The notes beneath the pieces were generated by a model. It did no database searches. It was not told where the DNA came from and saw nothing but the letters and a program-made list of their open reading frames with translations. Below are positions 31,488 to 39,751 of a stretch of 64,000 nucleotides of DNA, one piece after another. The DNA is taken from IMG/VR virus record IMGVR_UViG_3300021420_000001, positions 47,481-111,480 of that record; one strand, written 5' to 3'. The position numbers and the translations under genes were made by a program. Every line of letters begins with the position of its first letter. The stretch's first letter is position 1. The DNA is from a virus.

Positions 31488-33265
31488 TCCGCAGCCTCGC
31501 TTGGCAAAAGCTTCTTCAGCTTAGTCATACGCTCAGCCCGCTCGGGATGGGGCTTAGGCTGGCTGTGCATCAACCTTACCAGCTTACCCGTCCGGGCCGT
31601 GCGATGGCTCATATCGGGTTCGGACCCATCTAGATCGGGTTCTAAGCCCCCTAGAGCGTCTTCGGACCCATCCTCAGGATTTTCCCCCTCATCCCGTTCG
31701 GACGCGCCTGCGACCGTTTCTGCGGGTTCCTCGCCCTCTCCTAGCTCGGCCTTGACCCCACCACCGCCACCCTTGGGTATGAGGCCGGCTTCGATCTCGC
31801 CCTTGAGGTCAGGCATCGTAGTCTTATCCAAGCCCTGGTAGGGCGATTCGGCATCATCGGCGAGACGGATACGGACCTCTTCCTGACTGATGACACCCAT
31901 ATCAACGTAGATCTGATCGGTACGGGCCTGGACCTCGCCGACCTCAGAATGTTCTTTCTCATCCATAGACCAGAGCGGCTCGAAGGCGAACGTAATGGCA
32001 GGATCAACTTGGCCCCAGAGGTCTAGCATCGTGAAATGCATCAGACGTGTCAGGTTCTTACGAAGAAAGGTTTCCTGCCGATCATGGATGGTGTCGTAGA
32101 ATGCCCTGATCTCGCCTTCGGAGCTCGCATTCAGTCCCGTCGGCTGCAAACCCGTGAACTTGACAGCCGGGATGCGCGCTACCGACATCATGTGTTCTTG
32201 GGCTTGGGCCTGTAAGGCATCGAGCGTACCAAGAGGCGCAACAGTATTTGTGAACTCCTCGGTGTCCTTGTCGGTCAACATGATGCCGCGATTGTCGCGG
32301 AACCGATTGAAGAGTTCTGCTCGCTTGAAGAGTAGGTCACCACCCTCCATCAGGGACTCAGCTAAGTTTGTCTTCAAACCCCAAACGACGAAGGCGTGGA
32401 TCAGGTCATTGACGGATTGCCGGGTTATCAGCCAGTTATCTACGTAGGGCTTCATGATCTGACTGAGTGACAGACCACCAAAGCTATACGCAGGCTTCAG
32501 GATGTCGGGAACTTCACGTCCTACGAAAGTAAGGAAGCGGGAAACATGCAACTCTTTACCCATTACGAACCAGTGTTGGGGGTTGTACCAATCTGGTGCC
32601 AAAGGATCATTGGAGTTGTAATTGGTCGGGTAGGCCCAGATGGCCTCTACGGTCGTAAGACGTTTCAGTGATCCACGCTTGACCTTGGCCCGACTGATCT
32701 TGTTCTGACCATCACCAATCGGCATGCGGAGTTCGTTAGCATCATCCTTGGAACCAAAATCCAGATGTAGATGGGATCGACCGAAGTAACCATCCTGCTC
32801 GATCAGAGTACGGCAACGATCCTGGACTTCGAGTTCCTTCCACTTGTCCTCGAGTTCCTTGATCTCCTTACCCTTGTCTGCCTTACCGACAGCTTCGAAC
32901 TTGATCCATTTACGGCACATCTCACCGGCTATTGTTTCGACCGGGATGCGATATTCAGGTCTCTGAGCGAGCTGCGCGAGATAAGGATAGCCTAGGAACT
33001 GTAGGCCTTCATGGAACGATTGCCCAATAACAGATGAAGCCCAAGAGAAATCGCTATTGAAGCCGGAGTTGTCATCCATCGCCATCTTTGCGGCTTTGAC
33101 AGCGCGCATGAGGCGGGGCGGATGGGCCGGGAACTGGAAAGTCTGGACGGATTGTGATGCATTACGTGACGGACCGGCTCTGGCTATGGCCTGATCGTAG
33201 GCAAAGCTCAAGTCCTGACGAGTGGGCTTAGCCTTCTTGCGCTTAGGGATGTAACGGGCGACCAT
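31484..33265 (-). CDS. Portal protein, DUF1073-like
   Basis: 593 residues. The DUF1073 portal pattern is visible as YPYLAQLAQRPEYRIPVETI, KLEDKW-like helices, the HVSRFLTFVGREVPDIL segment, QSVNDLIHAFVVWGLKTNL and RIPAVKFTGLQPTGLNASSE (about 345-365). The C-terminal 110 residues are low-complexity and acidic, then basic. Portals form the dodecameric ring through which DNA enters and leaves. Order TerL, small genes, portal, Mu F, protease, capsid is standard. Confidence 0.82.
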   Translation of the reverse strand: MVARYIPKRKKAKPTRQDLSFAYDQAIARAGPSRNASQSVQTFQFPAHPPRLMRAVKAAKMAMDDNSGFNSDFSWASSVIGQSFHEGLQFLGYPYLAQLAQRPEYRIPVETIAGEMCRKWIKFEAVGKADKGKEIKELEDKWKELEVQDRCRTLIEQDGYFGRSHLHLDFGSKDDANELRMPIGDGQNKISRAKVKRGSLKRLTTVEAIWAYPTNYNSNDPLAPDWYNPQHWFVMGKELHVSRFLTFVGREVPDILKPAYSFGGLSLSQIMKPYVDNWLITRQSVNDLIHAFVVWGLKTNLAESLMEGGDLLFKRAELFNRFRDNRGIMLTDKDTEEFTNTVAPLGTLDALQAQAQEHMMSVARIPAVKFTGLQPTGLNASSEGEIRAFYDTIHDRQETFLRKNLTRLMHFTMLDLWGQVDPAITFAFEPLWSMDEKEHSEVGEVQARTDQIYVDMGVISQEEVRIRLADDAESPYQGLDKTTMPDLKGEIEAGLIPKGGGGGVKAELGEGEEPAETVAGASERDEGENPEDGSEDALGGLEPDLDGSEPDMSHRTARTGKLVRLMHSQPKPHPERAERMTKLKKLLPSEAAE

Positions 33266-33730
33266 TTAACGTTGCCAAGAAGACCCAGTTGCTTCCCAAG
33301 GACCATATTTCTTGTGCTCAGGGTCTGCGTTAACCTGATTTTCAACTTGTTTACGAATTCCGTTTTCCTGCGCAGTACTTCGTGGCCCTGACGTTCGCAT
33401 TGAAACTGTTAAACGCTTTCCATCTTTTGCTTTAAGCGAAATTTGCAAACTATGTTCTTCAGCATCTGTTGAAGGCTTCGGCTTTGGAGGAGGTTTACCT
33501 TGCCCATACTTCGTATTTGTCAAATCCTCGATAGGCCCAGAACCAGGGGCTCTAGTATCTAGAGGTCTTGCATCCAACGCTATTCCCTTAACCTCACTCC
33601 GCGCAATCCCCACATCCATTGCCATCCGGCCCGCGTAAGCGACGGCTTCCTGCTGCGTCACGAACTGAATAGAGCGCGAGCCACCATGCTTGAATTCGAG
33701 ATCGACGGTGAACCAATTATCATCACTCAT
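33266..33730 (-). CDS. Hypothetical head-module protein, 154 aa
   Basis: The N-terminal 50 residues form a small mixed domain (WFTVDLEFKHGGSRSIQFV; QEAVAYAGRMAMD). Then comes the linker RPLDTRAPGSGPIEDLTNTK shared with the 316-residue protein at 29836, then a second beta-like domain (HSLQISLKAKDGKRLTVSM). The shared linker suggests module exchange between two proteins of the same complex. Directly upstream of the portal gene. Confidence 0.6.
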   Translation of the reverse strand: MSDDNWFTVDLEFKHGGSRSIQFVTQQEAVAYAGRMAMDVGIARSEVKGIALDARPLDTRAPGSGPIEDLTNTKYGQGKPPPKPKPSTDAEEHSLQISLKAKDGKRLTVSMRTSGPRSTAQENGIRKQVENQVNADPEHKKYGPWEATGSSWQR

Positions 33731-34005
33731 TTGCGCCCTCGCTCTGCTACCGCAAACTGATCAGTCGTAGCGTCCTGACTCAGGACCACGGACTTAGCGT
33801 CAGCCGTACCGGCAACCTTGTACTGGTCCTTGGGCTCGACTTCGCTACGCTGCAAAGGCGGACCAACCCGACCCAGGACCTCATCCGTGATCAGGTTCCA
33901 ATCAATGCCTTTACGCTCCCGATCAGACATTATCTGGACCGGAGCCATGATGTGGAACAGGTCGACCTTCGTCAGGACCATAGACCCGAAGCCACTGACC
34001 GCCAC
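33727..34005 (-). CDS. Hypothetical protein, 92 aa (5' end uncertain)
   Basis: Annotated from a GTG at 34005, but the same frame stays open upstream for about 40 more codons with protein-like sequence (DPQELAQACILRERVCADQL) and no start codon. A short ATG frame (MSETKTPDWQ) on the same strand ends at the G5 run near 34077-34081. A single-base change there would join them into one gene of about 130 codons. So either the true protein is longer and the sequence has a frameshift, or the gene decayed. Function unknown. Confidence 0.5.
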   Translation of the reverse strand: MAVSGFGSMVLTKVDLFHIMAPVQIMSDRERKGIDWNLITDEVLGRVGPPLQRSEVEPKDQYKVAGTADAKSVVLSQDATTDQFAVAERGRK

Positions 34006-34100
34006 AGACTTCCCAAAGCAGGCCAGTTGATCCGCGCATACGCGTTCCCTCAGGATACACGCTTGCGCTAGCTCTTGGGGGTCACTGCCAATCGGGTGTC

Positions 34101-34295
34101 TTAGTTTCGGACATTGACGAAGGCCCCATGTCCCGCCGCGAGTCGGGCAAGGTAGTGCTCATGGCTCAAACCAAAAGACCAGGCCTCGTAACGACGGATT
34201 TGCTCAGACTCATACTTCCAGGGGGGACGAGGCTGATCTCTCACAGCAGGATCGGCCATGTCATTGGTTCTGTCGACGGCATAAGAGTCAGTCAT
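34101..34295 (-). CDS. Hypothetical protein, 64 aa
   Basis: 64 residues, MTDSYAVDRTNDMADPAVRD, with a charged middle (WKYESEQIRRYEAW) and helical end. Overlaps its upstream neighbour by eight bases. No family recognised. Confidence 0.5.
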   Translation of the reverse strand: MTDSYAVDRTNDMADPAVRDQPRPPWKYESEQIRRYEAWSFGLSHEHYLARLAAGHGAFVNVRN

Positions 34296-34554
34296 GCTTT
34301 GTACCGGCTATACGCTTGGCCATTTCATTGGACAAGGTCGTAGCGTCGGCAAGCGAGAGTCCAGCCTTCTGGGCATTTGCCAATACTGCCGAAGGAGCGT
34401 GCGTTGGTACCTGAGAATCAACAAACCGAAACGGCATACCCGCAAGTAGGTGCAACTCGGCATCGCCCTTGAGGGGCGTACCCAACTGCTTGTTGAGTAC
34501 GACCGGGATGGTGTCGACGTTCAGGTGTGCGGGGAGAGGTGCCATAATATTCAT
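34288..34554 (-). CDS. Hypothetical protein, 88 aa
   Basis: 88 residues, MNIMAPLPAHLNVDTIPVVL, with a C-terminal helix rich in Ala and Asn (SAVLANAQKAGLSLADATTL). Sits between TerL and portal genes. No family recognised. Confidence 0.5.
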   Translation of the reverse strand: MNIMAPLPAHLNVDTIPVVLNKQLGTPLKGDAELHLLAGMPFRFVDSQVPTHAPSAVLANAQKAGLSLADATTLSNEMAKRIAGTKHD

Positions 34555-34557
34555 ATC

Positions 34558-34761
34558 CTATTTCTGAGAAGAAGGTTTCCGCACCCAAGCACCTTGCCAA
34601 TTGGCCCCTTCCTCCAACCGCAGGAAACCTATTGCATCAGCGGTGGGACCAGAAGATTTCTGCGCCTGAAGGCGGGGCGTGACATAGCCAGACAAAGGTA
34701 TACGCCAGACCGGCATTGGAGTCTTCTTGGAAATCTGATTACGCGTAGGACGTTTATTCAT
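34558..34761 (-). CDS. Basic hypothetical protein, 67 aa
   Basis: 67 residues, basic N-terminus (MNKRPTRNQISKKTPMPVWR) and a Ser/Gln-rich remainder. Four-base overlap with the TerL gene. Unknown role. Confidence 0.5.
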   Translation of the reverse strand: MNKRPTRNQISKKTPMPVWRIPLSGYVTPRLQAQKSSGPTADAIGFLRLEEGANWQGAWVRKPSSQK

Positions 34762-36416
34762 ATCCTTGCCAATACTTGATCAGAGATTCGCATGACGGCC
34801 TTAGGTGGAACAGGCCAGTAGCACATGACGACGGAATCAGCCAAATTAGGGGATTTGGAACCATCAGGCTGCTTGTTGACCAGTAGCTTCAGCTTCGAAG
34901 ACTGACCCATCGTAGGCTGGCTCAATTCTTTCTGCAGCTTACGTATAAGCGGTATGCGCGAATCGAAACTGATCAATTCCTCGACCTTGTAGGTAAACCC
35001 GAGCTCGGTACGGGCTCTATGGGTCTGCTCGCAACATCGCGCCAACTGCCACCAGGCTTGCGCCTTCAGGTTCTGGTAGAAGTCCGAGTTGATCGGAGAA
35101 TCCTTGTCCCTCGGAATGACGTTCTTGTCGGGATAGAGAACCTCGGCGCCAGCGTTCCACGGACAGAGGCGGATATTCCTGGGCATGAAGCCTTCGGCAC
35201 TTAGGCGATTGCCCTCTGATTTGACGTTGGTACCTACACCTATAACATCGTACTGAAGATTGATCGGACCTAACCCCTTACAGGCGGCTATGGCACGACG
35301 CGCCGTGACGCCGGGGTCTGGTGCACCCCACTCATCCAGGGTTCTAAGAACCCTACCTTTGCGTAACGCCAAAGCGTTGGTATCACCACCCTCGTCAGCT
35401 ACGTCAAGAGCACCGCACCACAGCCCATCGTCATTGAAACCGGGAATGTGTAGATGGGCATCGACGCAGGAGTCGAACCATTCCGGCTTGATGATGACCC
35501 CGACAACCGAGGCCCCATAATTACGATCGACCTCTTGCGCGAAGATATGCTCCAAGCCCTCGGCTACCGCCTTGGACTTACGTCCATCGTACCACTCCTG
35601 GGTCTTACCCGGATGGTCGCGCCAGTCCATGACGAAGACGTTGACGCGGTCTTTGTGGATTGATTGACCGGGAGCCCAATCTACTCCAGATTCTCTTTTA
35701 CGGTGGAAGACCGTTCCCATTCCGTAGACGGAACTGAAGTCAATCTGCACTTTGGCGTTGTCGGAGAGTGCCGCCTCGATCAGCTCAGGTCTTTCGTACT
35801 TTGCAGCCTCATCCTTGAAGTAGATAAGTGAGCGACCGCCTCGTCCGATTTCATCACCGGACTCACCTGTAATGGCCCCGCCACCACTCGGGTTGATGAT
35901 CTTCAGGGAGCCCATATGGTCGCGTAAATTGAATCCGGGTGGGTAGAATTCTACGGGCAGACGTTCGATAGCCCTACGAATCTTCTCGAAGATCGAGTTC
36001 ATGTCGCCGATACGATCGACGAGGTCAGATTTGCGGGAGCCCCACCCGATCGCAGCACCGTCCCAGAACCGCCAGAGATGGATGGAGATCGCGCAGCAGA
36101 GCCAGGTGACCCCCATGTCCCTGGATTTCTCGATGAGCCCAGAGCCCCCTTCTTTCAGGCAGGCATAAATGAAGTTGACGGCTTCGCGCTGACGCTTGAA
36201 GAGTTTGAATGGGAGATACGTAAGCTGATCCGTGCCCGCATTGCGGGGATCGTAAGTGTCAATCCAATGCTCGATGAATTCTACTGGATGATCTTTGTAG
36301 TACTCAATTGCACCGGCTAAGAGTCGTGGCTCCTTGCGAAGGCGTATGAGCTGCTCTTGGCGCCAGGCAAAATGCTTTGTGTAATTAGGTGGCCAGGGAA
36401 CTATACGCTGGAGCAT
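34758..36416 (-). CDS. terL: Terminase large subunit
   Basis: About 552 residues; ATG 36416 preferred over the GTG one codon earlier. The ATPase has GLIEKSRDMGVTWLCC (about 95-110) as the variant Walker A and RSLIYFKDEAAKYE (about 195-208) as Walker B plus catalytic Glu. The nuclease half has GALDVADEGGDTNALAL with the first metal-binding Asp and SPNLADSVVMCYWP near the C-terminus with the last. These define a T4/lambda-type packaging motor. Followed downstream by the portal module, as usual. Confidence 0.88.
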   Translation of the reverse strand: MLQRIVPWPPNYTKHFAWRQEQLIRLRKEPRLLAGAIEYYKDHPVEFIEHWIDTYDPRNAGTDQLTYLPFKLFKRQREAVNFIYACLKEGGSGLIEKSRDMGVTWLCCAISIHLWRFWDGAAIGWGSRKSDLVDRIGDMNSIFEKIRRAIERLPVEFYPPGFNLRDHMGSLKIINPSGGGAITGESGDEIGRGGRSLIYFKDEAAKYERPELIEAALSDNAKVQIDFSSVYGMGTVFHRKRESGVDWAPGQSIHKDRVNVFVMDWRDHPGKTQEWYDGRKSKAVAEGLEHIFAQEVDRNYGASVVGVIIKPEWFDSCVDAHLHIPGFNDDGLWCGALDVADEGGDTNALALRKGRVLRTLDEWGAPDPGVTARRAIAACKGLGPINLQYDVIGVGTNVKSEGNRLSAEGFMPRNIRLCPWNAGAEVLYPDKNVIPRDKDSPINSDFYQNLKAQAWWQLARCCEQTHRARTELGFTYKVEELISFDSRIPLIRKLQKELSQPTMGQSSKLKLLVNKQPDGSKSPNLADSVVMCYWPVPPKAVMRISDQVLARI

Positions 36417-36428
36417 CACACAACGACG

Positions 36429-36668
36429 CTAACCCACCTTCACGTTGATCGCACGAGCACCCTTCTTGACCAACTCGACCTGAAAAGAGATGGGCTGACC
36501 CTCTTTCAACTCCGTAACACCCTCAGGCAGAGCATTGATGTGTAGAAACACATCCTTATCACCCTCGACATCCTTGGGCTTGTTGATGAAGCCATATCCC
36601 TTCTCAGTGTTGAACCACTTAATGGTGCTGGTGTAGCGTTCACTTACGTTTCCGTTGACTTCACTCAC
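36429..36668 (-). CDS. Cold-shock domain protein (CspA-like)
   Basis: 79 residues. TIKWFNTEKGYGFINKPKDV contains the RNP1-like KGYGFI motif, and DVFLHINAL the RNP2-like motif; the end GARAINVKVG closes the five-stranded barrel. An RNA/ssDNA chaperone that can relieve mRNA structure. Lies just before TerL with a 12-base gap, an uncommon place for a Csp gene. Confidence 0.88.
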   Translation of the reverse strand: MSEVNGNVSERYTSTIKWFNTEKGYGFINKPKDVEGDKDVFLHINALPEGVTELKEGQPISFQVELVKKGARAINVKVG

Positions 36669-36868
36669 GATGACGTACTTTCCTTCTCAGGGATGATAGT
36701 CGTGTTCTGCAGGTAGTTGTAGATATTGACCTGCATCTGCTCCAGCATCAAGACCCAACCCGGGACGTTCGGATCAGTACCAGACAACTTGTTGGAAGTT
36801 CGGTACTGGCTCGTAGCCTCTGACATAGCCGCAGAGGAGTCGATGAGCAATTGACGTTCAGGAGTCAT
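36665..36868 (-). CDS. Hypothetical protein, 67 aa
   Basis: 67 residues, MTPERQLLIDSSAAMSEATS, helical with SGTDPNVPGWVLMLEQMQVN. Overlaps both neighbours by four bases. No family recognised. Confidence 0.55.
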   Translation of the reverse strand: MTPERQLLIDSSAAMSEATSQYRTSNKLSGTDPNVPGWVLMLEQMQVNIYNYLQNTTIIPEKESTSS

Positions 36869-37092
36869 AGCTTTACAATAATACCTGTACAGAGCAGCGT
36901 TAGAAACTCATAAGGATCCTGAAGCGCGCAATGCCTCCAGTACTCTCGATTACATATTTCACAGAGGCATTGACCAGAAGCGCGGTGATAATCTCCACGC
37001 TCAATCCTAGCTTCAATATCCTCAGTAACTTCAGCCCGATGACCAAATGCTTTACGTAGCACGTTCTGTCTCCGCCTGGGTCTTGTGCTCAC
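36865..37092 (-). CDS. Cys-containing conserved phage protein, 75 aa
   Basis: 75 residues. The C-terminal half ASGQCLCEICNREYWRHCAL followed by FLTLLCTGIIVKL is a pattern seen in small phage proteins, likely binding zinc through its clustered cysteines; the N-terminal half is basic and helical. Role unknown. Confidence 0.6.
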   Translation of the reverse strand: MSTRPRRRQNVLRKAFGHRAEVTEDIEARIERGDYHRASGQCLCEICNREYWRHCALQDPYEFLTLLCTGIIVKL

Positions 37093-37321
37093 GTGACGTC
37101 ACAATCTTCAGCGTACCTGTGAATGGTTTCTGCTCAGGAGTATAGAACCTCGCCATATCCCTGAGCTCCATACGCATACGCAGGTCAGAGTGCTTGGTAG
37201 GTTCCGGATGGCGGCTACCAGAGAGAACCTGATTACGGGGATCCCAGGGCTTGCTGGTATCAAGGGTAAGCATCTTTTCGAGCAACGCTTCATTAGCACG
37301 AATGGATTCAGGAGAGGACAT
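37052..37321 (-). CDS. Hypothetical protein, 89 aa
   Basis: 89 residues, charged (MSSPESIRANEALLEKMLTL; SDLRMRMELRDMARFY). Overlaps the downstream gene by 41 bases, more than usual here, so its end or the neighbour start may be misplaced. Unknown role. Confidence 0.5.
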   Translation of the reverse strand: MSSPESIRANEALLEKMLTLDTSKPWDPRNQVLSGSRHPEPTKHSDLRMRMELRDMARFYTPEQKPFTGTLKIVTSREHKTQAETERAT

Positions 37322-37611
37322 TAAATTTTCTCGAATGGCTTATTAGGATCAGACGGGATTTCATTCCGCGTAAGCCAACTCATAACCTTGTACTTCAAGA
37401 AATTACCCATTTGAGCCGCAACGTCACAGTTAGCTTTGTCCTTACCGTAGGTTGTTACATGCTCAGCAATTTGGTCTGGTCCGGCTCCAACCTTACGAGC
37501 AATAATTACAACCTGATCGAAACCATACTTCTTAGAAATTGCTTCAGCGGCGCTAACAGGAATGGGCTTAGCACTCTCATCAGAACTCAAGTACGAAGAT
37601 CGACCACCCAC
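37321..37611 (-). CDS. Conserved phage protein, 96 aa
   Basis: 96 residues. AISKKYGFDQVVIIARKVG and TTYGKDKANCDVAAQMGNFL match a small conserved family found in many phages next to packaging or replication genes, function unknown. Mixed alpha/beta, cytoplasmic. Confidence 0.65.
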   Translation of the reverse strand: MGGRSSYLSSDESAKPIPVSAAEAISKKYGFDQVVIIARKVGAGPDQIAEHVTTYGKDKANCDVAAQMGNFLKYKVMSWLTRNEIPSDPNKPFEKI

Positions 37612-37623
37612 AATACGCTGTCC

Positions 37624-37992
37624 CTATTTCGATGCGATCAACTTGGGTTTGAACTCAACCCGGCTATGCAACGTCTCCTCGTACAACTTTGCTGCCTCCT
37701 GCGGGGTGATGTCCTTCACTTCATGAATCATACGGTGGGTGTGTTCGACAGTACCCTGATGCGTCATGTTTGCTGTTATCGCAATTGGCATCTTGGAATG
37801 CTGATAAGGGAGAGCCTGGGCAGCGGCATAATCCCTACGCTCATCCGGCATCTTGGGATCACGATATATTCTGACAAAATACTCGAGAGGGGTTTCACCC
37901 GTAGAAGCAACATGCTCCCGTAATGCCTTAGTAACCTTATTCGGAATTCCCTTTTTCCGACCACCACCAGGACGCGCACCACCTCTCGGCAT
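37624..37992 (-). CDS. Candidate terminase small subunit
   Basis: 122 residues. The N-terminus MPRGGARPGGGRKKGIPNKV is the basic start often seen on small terminase-like phage proteins, followed by TPLEYFVRIYRDPKMPDERR and AAAQALPYQHSKMPI, also common to that group. No classical HTH is visible. Its place a few genes upstream of TerL fits. The neighbouring HTH protein at 38239 is the competing TerS candidate. Confidence 0.5.
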   Translation of the reverse strand: MPRGGARPGGGRKKGIPNKVTKALREHVASTGETPLEYFVRIYRDPKMPDERRDYAAAQALPYQHSKMPIAITANMTHQGTVEHTHRMIHEVKDITPQEAAKLYEETLHSRVEFKPKLIASK

Positions 37993-38039
37993 CAGACCTA
38001 CTCAAACTTTGTTAATTTTCCAAAGTAAAACTACTACTA

Positions 38040-38237
38040 CTACTTATCGACCACATTACGTCGTTCTTGCTCAGCAATTGTAGCGACTCGGATGATCCTA
38101 TCTAGGTAATCTATTTCAATAGATTGAGGGGCCGTTGCATTATTCTGGCAACGCCAGAAATCTGCCAAGGTCACAACAGTCGAATATGGAACACCTAACT
38201 GCCTTGCAATCGTCAGGAACGGATACGAAGAGGACAT
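38040..38237 (-). CDS. HTH-like hypothetical protein, 65 aa
   Basis: 65 residues, beginning MSSSYPFLTIARQLGVPYST, where IARQLGVPYSTVVTLADFW looks like a helix-turn-helix. May regulate or recognise DNA in packaging. Low-level evidence only. Confidence 0.5.
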   Translation of the reverse strand: MSSSYPFLTIARQLGVPYSTVVTLADFWRCQNNATAPQSIEIDYLDRIIRVATIAEQERRNVVDK

Positions 38238-38238
38238 T

Positions 38239-38421
38239 TCAAAATCCTTGGTATGGTCGACGTTCCTTGGGAAGCTTTCCGGCCTTCCTTGCCCTACACC
38301 AGATCATGTATATCGTGATGGGTTTGAGATTGAACCACTCGGCAATTTCCTTACCGGTAAAGGAACTCTTCCAGAGACGTATAATTTTTTCATGGAAACC
38401 GGGAGGCGGATGAGTCTGCAT
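38239..38421 (-). CDS. Helix-turn-helix protein, 60 aa
   Basis: 60 residues: HEKIIRLWKSSFTGKEIAEW followed by FNLKPITIYMIWCRARKAG is a clean HTH with recognition helix, in the style of homeodomain-like or TerS DNA-binding domains. No effector domain. Its position before the packaging genes suggests pac-site recognition, or it is a small regulator. Confidence 0.6.
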   Translation of the reverse strand: MQTHPPPGFHEKIIRLWKSSFTGKEIAEWFNLKPITIYMIWCRARKAGKLPKERRPYQGF

Positions 38422-38428
38422 TCTCTAA

Positions 38429-39166
38429 TCATACCTTATCGAGACTTAACTCAACCGCACTGCATAAGAAATCACAAGAAGGAACAATTGGATTGGTAGT
38501 GGGGTAATCAAGAGGGATTTCATCAATGAAACAACGTTCGCCTTTAATAATTGTCAATCGCACATCCAATTCTCGGGAAAGTTTCACCATGCGCTGAAAT
38601 TTGTCAGGAAACTCTTTTCGGACTAACGCCCAATACCCTGGAGCCGACGCCTTTACGCAAGGCATGCAATTGTTGTTTTGAAACCCTAATCCGTAAAGAA
38701 TGGGAAGTTGAATTCCCGCTCGTTTGACTATCGCTAGGCATTCCGCCTTGGTCACATAACGCTGAATCAAAGGGGTCTGAACAGTCAATTCTGGATAATT
38801 GGTCCGAAAGGCTCTTGCCCTTTTTCGATCAGCGCCGTCATAAGTATACCCAAATACATGAATGTCGGTCGGTCTTTGGTACTCGAGCCTGGGTCCTATC
38901 TTCAACGTTCTCGTACAAGGGGCACCATGAATCCCCGAAAGGTAGCGTTCCTTAGTCCAGACATCCCAAGTATCGACATACTGATCAGATCTCAATTTTA
39001 CGACTTTACGACCAAACCATTTTTCGCAATCTCGCAGGAAACGTTTATTATCTGGATGCTCGGCTCCAGTATCACAATACACCGGAATGGACTTAGGAGT
39101 AAGTTTCGTCGCCAGTGCCGAGGCTGCTCCGCAAGAAAACCAGCTTATGATCCGGGGTTCGGGCAT
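38429..39166 (-). CDS. PAPS-reductase-family / adenine nucleotide alpha-hydrolase protein
   Basis: 245 residues. SWFSCGAASALATKL (about 6-20) is a PP-loop of the SGGxDS type with conserved Ser and Cys, followed by PVYCDTGAEHPDNKRF, the acidic/His strand of PAPS-reductase-like proteins. NNNCMPCVKASAPGYWALVR near residue 170 is a Cys pair that may hold a metal or cluster. Such proteins activate substrates with ATP, for example in sulfur transfer; in phages they are common but mostly uncharacterised. Close to the QueF gene but not clearly QueC. Confidence 0.65.
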   Translation of the reverse strand: MPEPRIISWFSCGAASALATKLTPKSIPVYCDTGAEHPDNKRFLRDCEKWFGRKVVKLRSDQYVDTWDVWTKERYLSGIHGAPCTRTLKIGPRLEYQRPTDIHVFGYTYDGADRKRARAFRTNYPELTVQTPLIQRYVTKAECLAIVKRAGIQLPILYGLGFQNNNCMPCVKASAPGYWALVRKEFPDKFQRMVKLSRELDVRLTIIKGERCFIDEIPLDYPTTNPIVPSCDFLCSAVELSLDKV

Positions 39167-39256
39167 CCAAAGCAATCATACCCTGAAAAAACGGCTACCG
39201 CACTGCTAGATCAATCTCGATCTTACAGCAAGAAATAAACAAAACTGATTGTACGC

Positions 39257-39751
39257 TTAGGCGGCTTCCAAAAGATCTGTACTCAATAACGTGGGGGTCA
39301 TACGTCCAAGGAAACTCAGGAGGACGCGTTCCCTTTGTTTCGCATCCTGTCCCTGGTAGATCCCCGTATATCCTGAGAAGACCCCGCCCTTGACCCGGAT
39401 CTCTTGACCTTCCTTGAATCTATTAGCCTGGTCGAGTTCGGGTAGGGCAACGAAACCATTGACTTCTCTTTGTTTCAATTTGATGATTTCGCCATCGGGA
39501 ATGGTCGCGGGGGTATCCAGGAAAGTGACCACAGTCGAAATGCCGAACGTATTGAGAAGAAAATGCCAATTGGAAGGGAGAGTGTGGACAAAAAGGTAGT
39601 TGGCAAATAAGGGTTGGGCGACGATATGCTTTTTACGCGTGGTCAATGTCTTTGGTAAGTAGAAGTCATGCCCTTGACGGTGAACGTTTTCCGCCGCCCA
39701 TTCCTCGCGTTGGGGTTTCGTCCGCGCTACGATCCAACTCATGCCCTTCAT
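39257..39751 (-). CDS. NusG/RfaH-like transcription elongation factor
   Basis: 164 residues. The N-terminal NGN-like domain has MSWIVARTKPQREEWAAENV, the RfaH-type YLPK (residues about 31-34) and QPLFANYLFVHTL. The C-terminal KOW has FKEGQEIRVKGGVFSGYTGI and a RVLLSFLG strand. This is the domain order of NusG/RfaH proteins, which bind RNA polymerase and suppress pausing or termination. Start at 39751 or the in-frame ATG at 39742. It probably lets polymerase read through the long leftward operons, as specialised NusG paralogues do in capsule operons. Confidence 0.8.
   Translation of the reverse strand: MKGMSWIVARTKPQREEWAAENVHRQGHDFYLPKTLTTRKKHIVAQPLFANYLFVHTLPSNWHFLLNTFGISTVVTFLDTPATIPDGEIIKLKQREVNGFVALPELDQANRFKEGQEIRVKGGVFSGYTGIYQGQDAKQRERVLLSFLGRMTPTLLSTDLLEAA

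Noticed and set aside
38429-39166. QueC (preQ0 synthase)
   Set aside because: The PP-loop and later Cys pair fit PAPS-reductase-like proteins better; the QueC SGGxDS and CxxC..C spacing is not met.
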